64,000 bases of DNA from Neoceratodus forsteri. Taxonomy: Eukaryota; Chordata; Ceratodontiformes; Ceratodontidae. The DNA lies in assembly GCA_016271365.2 (NCBI GenBank), contig CM057456.1:891432001-891496000 (forward strand), written 5' to 3'. Position numbers and translations under genes: made by a program. A model generated the notes under the pieces. That model did no database searches. It saw nothing but the letters and a program-made list of their open reading frames with translations, and had not been told where the DNA came from. Positions 11,850 through 24,786 of this stretch are shown here, piece by piece (within the stretch, counting starts at the first letter, position 1; every line of letters begins with the position of its first letter).

Positions 11850-12797
11850 CTCTGTCTTGAAAGGTCATCTGCATGGAGGTCAGCAGTTCCCATTTTTGCA
11901 TCTTGGAGTGTGATCTGCTCAGCTTGTCTGCCGAGACATTCTGGACACCTGGGAGATGCATGGTTGACAGATCTAGGCTGTCCAGTACCACATGCATTGC
12001 TTCCAATCATAGGGGATAGGAATCAGTGCCACGCCCCTTTTTTGATATAATGCTTGACACTGACATTATCCATCTGTATCAGCAGAGGACCTGGAGTCAG
12101 ATGCTCCTGAAATGCCTGGAGGCAGTACAAGACACCCCTCATCTCAAAGATATTTACATGCAACTTGACTTCCACCAGGGTCGATGAACCTTGTGTCTGA
12201 TAGGGCCCCGGGCACACCCCCACCCAGAGGCGGAGGCATCCATGGTGAGAATCTGCTTTGGAGTTGGAATGAGGAATGGAATGTCCTTAAGTAGGTTGTC
12301 ATGGTCCATCCACCACGTCAGTACTCTACGCAATGGAGTTGCGCCAAGTACCATTTGGTCCAGCTCATCTGTCAGTTGATTTCACTGGACCTTTAATGTT
12401 CACTGAGGGATCCTTGCATGTAAGCAGGCCAGTGGCACAGTGACAATGGCTGCTGTCATGACTCCCAGAAGACGCAACAAAGTTTTGACTGAGACTTGAT
12501 AACTGCTGTATACCAAACTTGCTAGAGGAATCAGGTTTTCTGCCCTGTCCAAGGGTGGGAAAGTACAGCCCTTTTCTGTGTTCAAGACTGCACCTATGTA
12601 CTGCAGTCTCTGGCAAGGAGTCAAGACAGACTTTGGCACATTCACTGTGACTCCTAAGTAGTCAAACAACTGCCATGTCCAAGACAGGGTGTGTAGAAAA
12701 TGTTCCCTAGAGCTGGCTTTCAATAGTCAGTCATCCAGATATGGGAAGACAAACTGGCCTTTCCTGCAAAGGGCTACTTCCACAACTGCCTGGATCA
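11698..12797 (-). pseudogene. DIRS-C RT (3' part), RNase H and C-terminal domain
   Basis: RNase H blocks at 12023-12354: ILTMDASASGWG, then VKLHVNIFEMRGVLYCLQAF and LIQMDNVSVKHYIKKG. The C-terminal domain at 11698-12010 has MHLPGVQNVSADKLSRSHSK. The RT active site near 12735 reads FPYLDD followed directly by a TGA codon in place of the usual Trp. Upstream RT is missing at the CR1 junction (about 12797). Not functional. Confidence 0.72.
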
Positions 12798-13400
12798 TCA
12801 TAGTAGCCCTCCTTTGGACTGCCTCCAGCATGCTGATGTCTTTCTTTAGATAAGGGCACCAAAACTGCACACTGTACTCCAGATGCAGCTGAACCAATGA
12901 TCTGTATAGTGGCAGAATGACCTCCAGTCCTCTGCTGGTAGACTGGCTACACAGCCCAGTTAGGAACTCCAACTCCACTGTACTGGTCACCCAGTTGAAG
13001 AAATCAAACAGGTTGGTCTGGTAGGACTGCTCTGACACAAACTCACGACGCCTCCCGTCTTGGAGTCCACTGTCTTCTAGAAAGCTTACCAGTCTTTCAT
13101 TCAGCATGGTTTTCATGAGTTTCTTTGCTATCAATGTCAGACTGAGCAGCCATCAGTTACCTGCATTGTCCCTCAGCCCGCTGTTTTCAGCAGCATTACA
13201 TCTGCTATCCTCCAGTAGTGGGGCACTTCCTCCATCTCCAAACAGGTGTTCAACAGGTCCACCAGGGCACCTGTCAGCATGTTCACCAGTTCCCTCAGCA
13301 CCTTCAGGTGTATGCCACATGGTCCCAGGGACTTGTTTATCTTCAGGGCCTTCAAGCCTTTCCCCACTCTATCAACTTTAATCTCCCTGTCCAGGACCCC
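12798..13400 (-). pseudogene. CR1 reverse transcriptase remnant
   Basis: Block 13173-13367 carries GKGLKALKINKSLGPCGIHL and the WRIADVMLLKT motif of the RT N-terminal region. Block 12798-13134 has SEQSYQTNLFDFFNWVTS, then skips the central catalytic region and resumes at LEYSVQFWCPYLKKDI. The deletion plus frameshifts rule out activity. Confidence 0.75.
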
Positions 13401-13836
13401 TCCTACCCCTTCTCCTCCTCCTTCCCGTTTACCCTTTGGTACTGGGCCATCTTTCTCCTTAGTGAAGACTGAACAGAAATACTTGTTTAGTACTTCTGCT
13501 TTCTTCTCACTACCTCCAGCCCATCCCCTCCCTTTTCAAGCTGACTATCCAATCCTTGATGTCCCGCTTTTCCCTAATGTACTGAAAGATGGCCTCCTCC
13601 CTTATCTCCACTGCCTCTGCTAGCTGCAGCTCTCGTCTAGCCTTGGCCAACCATACTGTCCTGCAAACCTCTCTTAACTTAGTACAGTACTCCTCTCCTC
13701 TCTGTCCTCGTCCCTCTGGGTGTGTCTGAACTTCCAGAAAGCTGCCTTCTTGCTCCGGACCACTGAGGCTACCGCCCCATCAAACCAGCTGGGTCTTTTG
13801 GCTCTACATTTTTCGCTTTTTCTTTTGGTGTACTTG

Positions 13837-15262
13837 CTAGTGGCTGCCAACACCCCATCCTTGATAGCAGCCTATTTCTGCCCTACCCCATCTCCTTTTT
13901 GATTCTAGCAAGGTGCCTCGACAGAATTGCCCCAATCTTGCCAAAGTCTGCCCTCCTAAAATCCAGCACCCTTTTCCCAATCTTTTCCCTGCCAATGTCC
14001 AGGGGAAGCCACACAGTGTGATGGTCGCTGCCTTCAAGTGGTACTTCCACCTTTACCTCATGGACATGCACACCACAAGACAGGACTAGATCCAATATGG
14101 CCCTGTCCCTGATGGGCTCCATGATACACTGAGTCAAGAACTCACTCTGGACTGCGTTCAAAACAACTTTCATTCTGGTACACGGGATAGTGGGAATCTT
14201 GTAATCTATCCCAGGCAGACTTAAGTCTCCCATGATCACTATATCACCCCCTGCTAACCATCTCTACAATTTTGGACCCTAGTTCCTTGTCTAATTCCTC
14301 AACTTGGCTTGGTGGTCTGTACATCACTCCTATCCTGAGCCTTTTTCCATTCACTGATTGTAGCTGTACCTACTGCACCTCTGTCCTTCCATGCATCTCC
14401 TCCTCCTTTGTACAGGTTATCCCCTCCCTCATGTAAAGAGGGCTGGGGAATACCAGGATGCATAGGGAGAGGCATCACCAGTAGAAAACAGAAGTTGTTA
14501 TCCCTCTGTACAGACAGTTGGTGAGACCACATCTGGAGTACTGCGTGCAGTTCTGGAGACCCCATCTCCACAAAGACATAAACAGGGTGGAGGCTGTCCA
14601 GATAAGGGCAACCAAAATGGTGCAGGTCTGCACCAGAAGACATATGAAGAGAGACTAAAGGAGCTTAATATGTATAGCCTCGAGGAAAGGAGGGAGGGGG
14701 GACATGATACAAACTTTGAAGTACCTCAAGGGAATCAACAAAGTCAAGGGGTAGCATCTTTCAGAAGAAGAGTGCAAGAACAAGGGGCACAATTTGAAGA
14801 TGGGGGGGTGACTCAGAGGTAATATGAGGAAGTATTTCTTCACGGAGAGGGTTGTAGATGCATGGAACAGCCTTCCTGAAGAGGTTGTGAAGTCAAAAAC
14901 AGTGGGGGAATTCAAGAATGCATGGGACAGACATAAGACAATTCTAGTGGGGGCAGGAGGAAGTAGGCTGTTGGTTAACTAGGATCTGCAGCTTATCCAT
15001 TAGGTAGGGAAATGGGCACACTAGGTGGGCCAAGCAGTCCTTATCTGCCATCAAATTCTATGTTTCTATGTACACAGCCACTCCTCCCCCTCTTCTTCCT
15101 TCCATCCCTCCTACACAGCTGGTATCCAGGGACAGAGAGGTCCAAGTCATGTATCGGCATGACCCACGTCTCCGTGATGGCAGTCATGTCAGCCTCATCC
15201 TCTGCCATTGGCGAATGCAGCGTAGCCATTTTATTCCCTAGGCTTCTTGCATTCAGAGACAC
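13837..15262 (-). pseudogene. CR1 endonuclease, split by a nested CR1 fragment
   Basis: The 5' part at 15072-15262 reads MSLNARSLGNKMATLHSPMA and ITETWV, the usual start of a CR1 apurinic-type endonuclease. The 3' part at 13883-14239 reads MGDLSLPGIDYKIP, then ILDLVLS and GSDHHTVWLPL, the late catalytic motifs. Between them lies the plus-strand insertion at 14436-15070. The frame would continue from GRSGCV into YMREG across the insertion. Confidence 0.75.
14436..15070 (+). mobile_element. CR1 3'-end fragment, antisense inside another CR1
   Basis: 5'-truncated CR1 on the plus strand. It encodes the terminal RT segment ([15 protein letters not shown] at about 14527-14560), then a 3' untranslated region ending ATTCTATGTTTCTATG, the repeat-type terminus typical of CR1. 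The flanks show ATGTA on both sides (14431-14435 and 15067-15072), a possible short target duplication. Confidence 0.8.
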
Positions 15263-15602
15263 AACCTTCCACTAAGACTCGAGTCCCCCTCCAAACCCTA
15301 GTCCCACACACCTTCCTTTATTATTCTGACCCTCATTTGACATCCCACCTGTTGCTTTGATTGGGGGTGAGGCATGTCAGCCTCCTTCTCCAAGTGACTA
15401 GAGGTAATCCGACACCTGCTCCCCCCCCAATCAGTTTAAATTCAGGTCTCTGTCCATGTACTCCTCAAATTTGGCCTTCAGCACCTTTGCACCCTCCTTG
15501 CACAGGTGTAGCCTGTCTGGTGCATACAGACCCTTATTCTCCCAGGTGTCCCCCAGCCTTCAATTAACCCATATCCCTCCTCTCTGAATCACCCGAGTCA
15601 GA

Positions 15603-15890
15603 CTACTCTTCAGTCCTTGCTTTTCTTGCAGTGTTTGCCCTTGGGACTGGTAGAACCTTCAAGAAGGCCACCAACCTCACCACCGTACTACAGAGTTTCC
15701 ACACTTCCTTGAACCCCTCCTGAACCACCTCTACTTCACTATCAGACAGGTCATTCCCCACCCTCCCTGTGGTCATCCCAGGCATACACTGCACTGTTCT
15801 GCAGTTTCCTTAGTACCCAGGTCACCCCACCACATTCCCTTACCTATGGAGTCCCCCAAAATAACGACCATCGCATCCATGCCTGCCCCA
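15603..15890 (-). pseudogene. CR1 ORF1 remnant (esterase-like GDSI motif)
   Basis: On the minus strand, 15840-15880 encodes MVVILGDSIG, the first block of the esterase-like domain found in some CR1 ORF1 proteins. Downstream frames are broken (QEGFKEVWKLCSTVVRLVA at 15603-15794). Sequence between this and the endonuclease start is non-coding or decayed. Confidence 0.5.
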
Positions 15891-16085
15891 AGTTCCCTCC
15901 CTCCCCCTCAGTCTTGACTGCTCTTTCCTGCCTGACCTCCCTTCCCCCTTCTGATTGTCCCTGGTTTCCCCCCAAACTCCACTTTCCACTTGCTTGATCC
16001 CCATTCAGACTAACTGCATGTCTTCTTATCCAGACCCCAAAACTGTTCTCCTTGCCTGTCCTCCAATCGTCCCCCTCCCTGCTGT

Positions 16086-17024
16086 ATAATAAGCTAAATA
16101 TCAAAATACCCTTTTGTCTATACTGACTATATCACGGGAACCACAAGTGAATGTTATTAATGAATTTAGTTCAAGAGACCAAGTATTTAATAAATTATTC
16201 TGGCAACACATGACTATTCCATTTTAAAAAGAAAAACACTAAATGGGAAGAAGTAACTATTGTCAAAGAGGACCAGGTTGTCCAGTTCAATTGGAGTAAA
16301 AAATACAATGGAATCTAAAGAACAAGCCATAGGGGATGCAGAGTGTTTATGCAGGAGTGAACCTGCAATATTGACATCTCCTCTCTTTTCTTGTTTCTAG
16401 AGCAGAGGGTGGTTACTCAGTGAGTCTAGGTATGTGGCACTCTAATGTGCAATGAGTGGTAGTAAGTGACAGATTACGCCACTATGGGTCTCAGCTGACG
16501 TGCCTTAGGCAGAACCTAGAAGTCATTTGGCTGGGCCAACATGGGATGCTGTGAGATCATCTGGGGCCTATAGATGTCTAACCTTGATATTTTAGTTGTG
16601 TACACCAGAGGAAATTACTCAGAATGATGAAAATAGCTGGTGACCTGTGCAAGGTGAAGAGGGCCTCAGAATACTTCAAAAGAACTTGTTAAACACAAAC
16701 CTGTTTTGGTCACACACAGTGCAGTGGAGGATGTGGTACCATGCCCAAAACACATAGGCAACTATTTTGCCAGGGGATTCAAGATATTATAGAGCTTTAC
16801 ACTGGGGGACATACTGTGGGGAATATGGTGTTGGAGGACAATGCTGGTGTCATGTGGTGAGCCTCTCTATTGGTTAACCTCACTCAAGTCTAGGTAACTG
16901 GTCAGTTGTTTATTTGAAATATATTTTACCAGGTAAGCAAACAGAATCTGGGTGGGCTCATTTCCAGTTCCAATCTGGGGGAAGGGGAACAGGAAACAGG
17001 AGAAGAATAAACAAAGTGATACAC
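16086..17024. other. Unclassified intron-like sequence
   Basis: No recognisable coding, terminal or structural motif on either strand. Composition is ordinary for intron. Confidence 0.4.
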
Positions 17025-17093
17025 TGTGTGTGTGTAGATATATATAGTATATAATATAAACATATATATATACTGTATATATATATATATATA
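17025..17093. repeat. TG/TA microsatellite
   Basis: Short TG run followed by interrupted TA repeats (TATATATATATATATATAG at the end). Low-complexity open frames across it are not genes. Confidence 0.85.
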
Positions 17094-17747
17094 GACATTT
17101 ACAATCATAACCCTTTCTCATGTGGTCAGTGGCAGGCACCTCGGATAAGTGGTCACACACCTACACTAGCCATGCTGTTCCCACAGGGCAGCAACCCCTG
17201 GAGGGGCAGGGCCCTAGAGTGGACTTTCCAGAAAGGGGAGCATGACCCCCATAGCTGGAAGGGAGGAGGCCAGCCTAGTACTATGTCAGGGACTGAGAGT
17301 GTGATGCACGCCATCTCATTTGAACCCATGAGCAGAGCCTAGCTACGGGGGTCAGGCAGTGGCTCATACCCTCTAGCCATAAGAGGGGAGGGCTGGGTTC
17401 CTCTGAGAGATGCCCTAATAAACACATCACATATCTGCAACACCTTTCATGAATATGATTAGGTAAATAAATGCATGGCTGAGGCCATTTCATTCCAACA
17501 AATGGTGTGGTTATTGTCTTGGGGCAGAGTGTGAGTGTGGAGCTTAAATAACCAATTGCCTACCACAGAAACATAAAATCTGTTAGCAGAAAAAGGCCAC
17601 TGGGAGCAGAGCCTGCAGCCAGGAGGCGAAATTGTGCTTTTTTGAGCTCTGAAACAGAGTTTCTGTTTCATGTCAAATCATTTAATTTTGCTGAGTTTAA
17701 TACCAAAGTCCAGAACTTTAAAGTATTTTATATATGGGTCGAGTTTG
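17094..17747. other. Unclassified intron-like sequence
   Basis: No supported gene or element. It sits between the microsatellite and an L1 ORF1 remnant; part could be 5' leader of that remnant. Confidence 0.35.
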
Positions 17748-18530
17748 GTGCAGATCTAACATGGGACCTACAGAAAAAGGTGCTTCTGGTGACAGAGGAA
17801 AAGGAGGACAGCAGACTGTTGGTACCAGTAGTGCTATGTCATCAGCTACTGCTGCATCAGACAAGCCAGAAACCACCCTACATGATGTTCTTCAAGCCAT
17901 GCTGGCCCACAATAAAAGAGTCATAGCACCTGGCCAAAAAGCAATGAAATTCCACTTCTGACTCTTCATCTATGAAACACAATCCTCAACAGCAATCTTG
18001 GAGGTGAAGGAAGTGTCTAGGGCAGCAATGAGGGCAGTAACTTCAAAGTGTAGCTTATTGAAAGAGATCAAGGCCCTTAAAAATCAAACATGGGCCATGA
18101 ATCTCTGACTGCTGGATTTACCCAAGGCCTTGGAAAGAGGTGATCTGTCTTTCACATCACCATGCCCGGGAGAATTGCTGCAGCCTGAACCGCAACCATT
18201 GGTCTTTCGTGCAGAACACCACGCAAAAGAACCAAAGGCAACAACCCTCGTACTCGCTTGATCTCAGTGGCGGCATGCATCTGCATAATAGGATCTTGGA
18301 GGTGGCATGTAAGCTTGGGCCGATAGCCACGGCAGAGTGGAACAGAGTTTAGCTTTACCCGGACCTAAGCTAATCTTAGGGACATTCACAAATCTATTGA
18401 CATCCTCCGGGCAACTTTGAGAACATAAGGAGTGCCTCATACACTCCAGTACCTTGCCAAACTGGAAATAATATATTCGGGCAAGCAATACATACATGGG
18501 ACCCACAGGAAGCTGTCAAACTCATCAATA
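17748..18530 (+). pseudogene. L1-type ORF1 remnant
   Basis: The order of motifs matches an L1 ORF1 RNA-binding protein read across frameshifts: an N-terminal basic/Gly segment near 17760-17840, a coiled-coil-like part (EVKEVSRAAMRAVTSKCSLL), LLDLPKALERGDL (cf. RILGLPEEVEG at 61700-61780), then RILEVACKLG, a YPDLS block near 18350 and DPQEAVKLINK at the end. Several stops and frameshifts. No ORF2 follows. Confidence 0.6.
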
Positions 18531-19007
18531 AAATAATTTTATTTTTTTAGATTTTTCGATCAACCCAACAGGCTGTTAAAGACTCTGACACTGATATTTG
18601 AAAAACATTTTTTTCTTTGCTGTTTAAAGCTGCACTGTAAGTAGAGGGGGGTCATGAGTGAGGGAGCGTTGGAGGGTGTAAGGAGATTAGTGGTAGCACT
18701 TCAGTATTAGCGATGTGATTTGAGAGGGCTATATTCCGGATTTCAATTGGTATGTAATTTTTAGCTTGTGTGGTAGTACAACAGGTGTAATGTTAAGTGG
18801 CACCGACACTCGTGATAAGCTCCACTCCTTATCCTAACCTCTCTTCATACCCTGCAATATACTGTATTTCATCTATTTGAAGTTGCTCTCAAATAGAAGC
18901 CACCCTCATTTATAAGCCACAACTTCTACTCAAGTTGGCTTCTAGCCGAGGATGGCTATATGGCATGCTGACCCCCCACCAATCACCATCAAAAACCCCA
19001 TTGGCGG
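18531..19007. other. Unclassified sequence after L1 ORF1 remnant
   Basis: Contains a short run TTTAAAGCTGCACTGTAAG (18619-18637) that resembles the end of the small transposon at 45152 (TTAAAGCAGCAGTGCAAC), but no matching inverted end was found nearby. Otherwise nothing recognisable. Confidence 0.35.
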
Positions 19008-19612
19008 GCCAGCCTGGTGGCACTGAGGGCTGAGGCGCTGAATGCCTTACCTCGTGCTATGCCAGCGACCCATGTTGGGGAACGAGCATGGGATTCCGGG
19101 GGTCAGCAGGGGAGGAGAAGGACTGAGCATCCAAGGGACTGCTTTCCTTCTCAGGGGAGGGGGGCATCAGTGTTCGGTGAATGACTGGCCCCTAGCAGAG
19201 GCTGGGGGGGCAGCACGCCTACACTGCAGATAAAGGATGAGATGGGACAGATGCCTGGAGGAGCGGGTGCATGCACGCTCCCTCTGCTGGCATCACTGCA
19301 TGCTTTGTCTCCGCAAACAGGGGAAAGAAAATAGGGAAAATGGCCCTAGCTGCATGGCTTGATGGCCGACTGATGGATCGTGCCACCTCCAGAGGGCACA
19401 GCTTCTGATACTGGATCTGGTCCTGGCAGGGAAGTTGAGGGGGTCTCCCCGCCACCCCACCACGGAGGGTAAGCCATGAGGGTAAAATAGCGGTGATGGC
19501 CCAAAGTGTAGATGGCGGATGGATAGTGGCTGGAGAATAGGTTGCCAAGTAGATGGAGATAGCCAGGGGCCAGGGAGAAAAATCAATAGAAAAAAACAAC
19601 CTAAAAAATCAT
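19008..19612 (+). mobile_element. tRNA-headed SINE, copy 1
   Basis: The head (about 19008-19110) shares CTCGTG..ATGCCAGC.ACCC and the following GGGGAACGAGC with the copy at 24787. That region resembles a tRNA-derived polymerase III promoter with a weak A box. The bodies share AAAATGGCCCTAGC with CACCTCC nearby, and the ends share GGGAGAAAAA and a GC-TCAC ending. It is longer than copy 2 by about 160 bp. Confidence 0.55.
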
Positions 19613-20084
19613 TGGCAGCTCACATTGCTGAAATAACTGGGTTTGATTACCTCAACTGATTATAGTGATCCTGACTGTACCATGTAATGCCCAAGACTAC
19701 AAATGACCAGCAAGGCAGAGTCCGGAAAAGTAGGTTACTTACAGCAATCGAACATACAGTGAAGTGCAGAGTCTGGAACAACAGGGCAGAACAGGAAACA
19801 GTAGAGCAGGGATCCAATTCTGCAAACAAGCTGCAGCCACATCTGCTGAATGAACACACAAACGCTGCCATGACCACAACCAAGTGGTCTGCTGTTTGGA
19901 TGCTGAACTGACTAAATCGTGAAAAAGGGGGAAAGATCTGTGAAATGCTTACCGTTAGTTACCTTGCTTTTCCACCTTGACTTTTAGCTGAATGAGGTAT
20001 TTTCTTATTTAATATGATATTCTTTGTTAATGTAAGTTTGGGACTGCAAGCCACACAGTCACGCTGATACAATAAGCAGCTCTG
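19613..20084. other. Unclassified sequence
   Basis: No convincing gene or element. Lies between the SINE and the L2 element. Confidence 0.35.
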
Positions 20085-22390
20085 TTGAGATGATTAGCTA
20101 CAGCCCTTTAAGCGGTTTGACCCCGGAGGGACTGATGGTGGTGCTGATTTTTCCAATGTAAGTGCTGCTAGTGTGATTGGTTTGGGTGAATCGGTAGCAG
20201 CCTATAATCAGGCCATATCGAAAGCACTCAATGCCACTGCACCAGTCCGTATACGACCTAGGTCTTCTTGGGTCAAGATACCCATGGTTTGATGGGATTC
20301 TCCGGTAGATGAAGACCGTGGGTCGGAGACTGGAGCATTGCTGGAAGAATACCCAGCTAGAGAAGGACAGACTGGCATTGAGAACTCACTATGGTGACTA
20401 TCAAAGGACAAACAACCATAAGAAGGCAGAATTCCTGTCCCAGGAGATTGCTGCAGGGAAAAATAGATCAGCTCAGCATTTTCAGACTGTGGACAGACTG
20501 CTTCATCCTGTCTGCCTACAGCCAAAAAAAGCATTTTCTGCAATACAATGCAAAGAGTTTGCTCTATTTTTCTCTGACACGGTGTCCTCCTTTTCAGCTG
20601 GGATCTCGCCAGTGGGACTGGATCAGACCCACAGGGTGGGGTATAGTTGGAATGGGAGTACTCCTATTGCCGGGGCAGAGTTTCGACCAGTGGAGGTGGC
20701 TGAGGACCCTGAGGTGATTTTGAAGCTGCAGCACACTTGTTGTGAACTGGACCCAGGCTTCACATGTCTCTTAGTGGGATGTGTTGAGGTCATTGGGCCA
20801 ATGTTCGCTGGGATAGTTGGGTGTTCGCTTTAGGAGGGGTTCTTCCCTGATGCCTTGAAGGAGGCGCTGGTGAAGTCCCTTCTGAAAAATACATCCCTTG
20901 ATCCCGACGTCCTTGCGAATTATAGACCAATCTCTATTCTACCATTTTTAGAGAAGGTTGTAGAGAAAATAGTCGCTCTGCAGCTTGAGGAACACCTGAA
21001 GGCCTGTCACATCTATGAGTAATTCCAGTCCAGGTTCAGAGAGAGGCACAGCACCGAGACGGCACGGGTCTGGGTACATAATGACCTCCTCATGACCAGA
21101 GATCGAGGAGAATGGTCAGTTCTCACAGTCCTCAATCTACCACCTGTATTTGATACTGTGGACCACATTGTGTTGCTGGATCGCCTTACAGAGTGGTGAG
21201 GACTTGCTGGTGTTATCAACTGGTTTGAGTCCTTTCTTTCAGGTAGGAGACAAAGGGTGGTGATGGGGACTTTCTCCTCTTCCCCCCCCTGCCCCTTACA
21301 TGTGGAGTCCATTAAGGTTCAATCCTGTCACTGATGCTGTTCTCAGTAATCGTGCTGCCCCTGGGGAGGATCATCAGACAGTGCAGTTTGAGTTTTCACT
21401 GTTATGCAGATGATACTCAACTGTATGTGTCCTTTGTACCAGGGAAAAGCAGTGCTGTCGAAGTGCTGAATAAATGCCTCGCTGAGATCCAGGACTGGAT
21501 GAACTCTAACTGGCTGAGACGTAATCCTGGAAAGACAGAGGTACTAGTGATAGAGTCTGGCTGTGAGTGGGGTGAGGGCACCTCCGGGATGACAACAGGC
21601 TTAGTCCTGAGGTCAGTACCATTATGGGCATCCTCCAGGGTGTGAAATCAAGGCGTAATCTTCGACGACAGGCTGACATTTGAAGCTCAGGTGTTGGCTG
21701 TCATCAAAAGTAGTTTTTACCACCTGAGGAACATTGCTTGGATTAATCCCGCCTGAAGACCTGTCATCACCGGTGCATGCTTTTGTGACATCTAGTCTCA
21801 ACTACTGTAACTCTCTTTATCTTGGGGTCAGTGGAGGGGAACCCCTTTCAGCTACAGTGGCCAGGCTGCTGACAAGATTGCCTATATTCCACCATGTGAC
21901 CTTGGTCCTGTGGGGTCTGCACTGGCTGCCGGTCAGGTGGCGGGTTCTCTTCAAGGTGGGCTTGCTCACCTGTAAGGCCCTATATGAACTGGACCCTGGC
22001 TACCTGTCAGACCTCCTTACTCCTGCCATTCCAACTCGATCTCTCCATTCCTCCAACTCGATCCCTCCATTCCTCCTCCCAGGACCTCCTTGTGATTCCG
22101 AGGACCTGGCTGAAAACCTGAGGTAATCGTTTATTTGGGGTGGACAGCCCATTCCTCTGGAATTTGCTCCCAAGATCTCTGAGGGAGGCCCCTACAGTGG
22201 AGGCATTCAGGAGGGGCCTAAAAACTCACTTATTTAAGCTAGCATTTTCTGATGATAAAATGTAACGCTGACTGACTGTTTTAAGAACTGGTGGAATTTT
22301 ATTGTGCATTTATTAACTATGGTCTTGGATTTTATGTAAGGCGCTCACAGTCTCCAGGATTGGGCACCTAAAATAAATGCTTGTTTACTT
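20085..22390 (+). mobile_element. L2-clade LINE, 5'-truncated and decayed
   Basis: Plus-strand LINE. The RT reads ANYRPISILPFLEKVVEKIV near 20920-20980, a FRERHSTETA block near 21040, the catalytic YADDTQLYVSF near 21405 and WMNSNWLRRNPGKTEVLVI near 21500, followed by the C-terminal LVLWGLHWLPVRWRVLFK at about 21905. The 3' end GTAAGGCGCTCACAGTCTCC with GGGCACCTAAAATAAATG at 22335-22380 is typical of L2. The 5' limit is approximate. Confidence 0.8.
20870..22130 (+). pseudogene. L2 reverse transcriptase, frameshifted
   Basis: The RT that would copy the element RNA at the nicked target. YADD is intact, but in-frame stops (for example after HIYE near 21020) and frame changes at about 21340 and 21645 break the protein. 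It extends through the C-terminal HWLPVRWR region shared by L2/CR1 LINEs. Confidence 0.75.
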
Positions 22391-22904
22391 TTTTAAAGGG
22401 ATGGTCCTGTTTTGGGCTGTACTCATAATTTTCAGCTATTGGGACATAGACTTTGAATTTCATAAAAGCAAAGTTAATGTTGCTGTATTGACTATCACAG
22501 TTCTACAATATAAGCTGTCATTAAAGTGAGTTAAAAGTAAACTATGTTCATTTTTTTGTGTCTGATGGGGAGAAGAATCTTGGGGAGGGGGCAGAGCATG
22601 TATGAAATGGGAAACTGTTTCTCTTTGATTAATTTGAGACCATTACGGCTGTTAAGCAGGCCTTTAATGTCTAATTAAAAGTTTTACAGTAAGTGGTCCA
22701 CCTTCAGTAGTTCATGCAGGCTTATGGGCATTATTGTTACTTGGAAAGCTACTGCAGATGTACTCTACCGACTGTGGTATTAACCTGGGTGGATATGCTG
22801 ATCCTATGGTAAAGATATGTATGATCAAACTGCATGATCAATTATACTGTCTGTATCCACTGTGGTTTAATTGTATAACAAAAGCTTCTAAAACTAATAA
22901 AAAT
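22391..22904. other. Unclassified intron-like sequence
   Basis: A/T-rich; no supported element. It precedes a CR1 3' scrap. Confidence 0.35.
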
Positions 22905-23150
22905 AAAGTGAAGAAAAAAAATATAAGAAAAGGACTGCTTGGCCCATCCAGTCTGCCTAGATGTCCCCTGCTTAGTCAGTCTCCACAGACTCTAAATGGT
23001 CTGTCTATCCTCCCTCCTCTCTGCCTATTTACTAATATTACCCGATGTCTATCCCATGCATGGTTAAAGACCCCCACTGTTTTCACCTCCACTACTTCTG
23101 CTGGTAGTCTGTTCCGGGCGTCTACCACCTTTTCAGGGGAGTAAACTCCA
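22905..23150 (-). mobile_element. CR1 3'-end fragment
   Basis: The minus strand encodes EKVVDARNRLPAEVVEVKTV followed by HAWDRHR, then GGGCCAAGCAGTCCTT. The same protein and nucleotide signature occurs in the plus-strand CR1 end at 14850-15050 (ERVVDAWNSLPEEVVKSKTV; GGGCCAAGCAGTCCTT). Strongly 5'-truncated, with an A/T-rich tail at the low-coordinate side. Confidence 0.75.

Positions 23151-24786
<1,636 letters not shown>

Larger units (their letters stand above)
9976..12797 (-). mobile_element. DIRS-C retrotransposon, 5' half missing
   Basis: Third DIRS type. It has a left terminus (from AACAGTTGTATACTTACTG), an internal complementary region at 10340-10430, YR at 10528-11849 and RNase H/RT at 11698-12797, all minus strand. 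It ends inside the RT just upstream of the YLDD box, where CR1 sequence begins. RT motif A, Gag and the right terminus are not in the window. Its termini and YR resemble DIRS-E more than A or B. Confidence 0.8.
12798..16085 (-). mobile_element. CR1 LINE, internally deleted and 3'-truncated
   Basis: Minus-strand CR1 with an ORF1 remnant (15603-15890), endonuclease start (15041-15262), endonuclease C-terminal part (13837-14435), RT pieces (12798-13400) and 3' block HLEYSVQFWCPYLKKDISML at about 12800-12890. A plus-strand CR1 3' end (14436-15070) splits the endonuclease. The RT jumps from FFNWVTS to YRSLVQLHLEYSVQFW, so the catalytic palm, including the FADD box, is deleted. The 3' end is cut after RRATMMI, where DIRS-C begins. 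Confidence 0.82.

Noticed and set aside
13106..13623. Plus-strand Pro/Ser/Leu-rich open frames
   Set aside because: Antisense of the CR1 RT; no domain, and the same composition appears antisense to the other CR1.
16867..17160. Open frames with Tyr-Ile repeats
   Set aside because: Produced by the TA microsatellite.
18531..19007. Second copy of the TTAA-bounded small transposon at 18619
   Set aside because: Only one end-like motif; no inverted partner found within several hundred bases.
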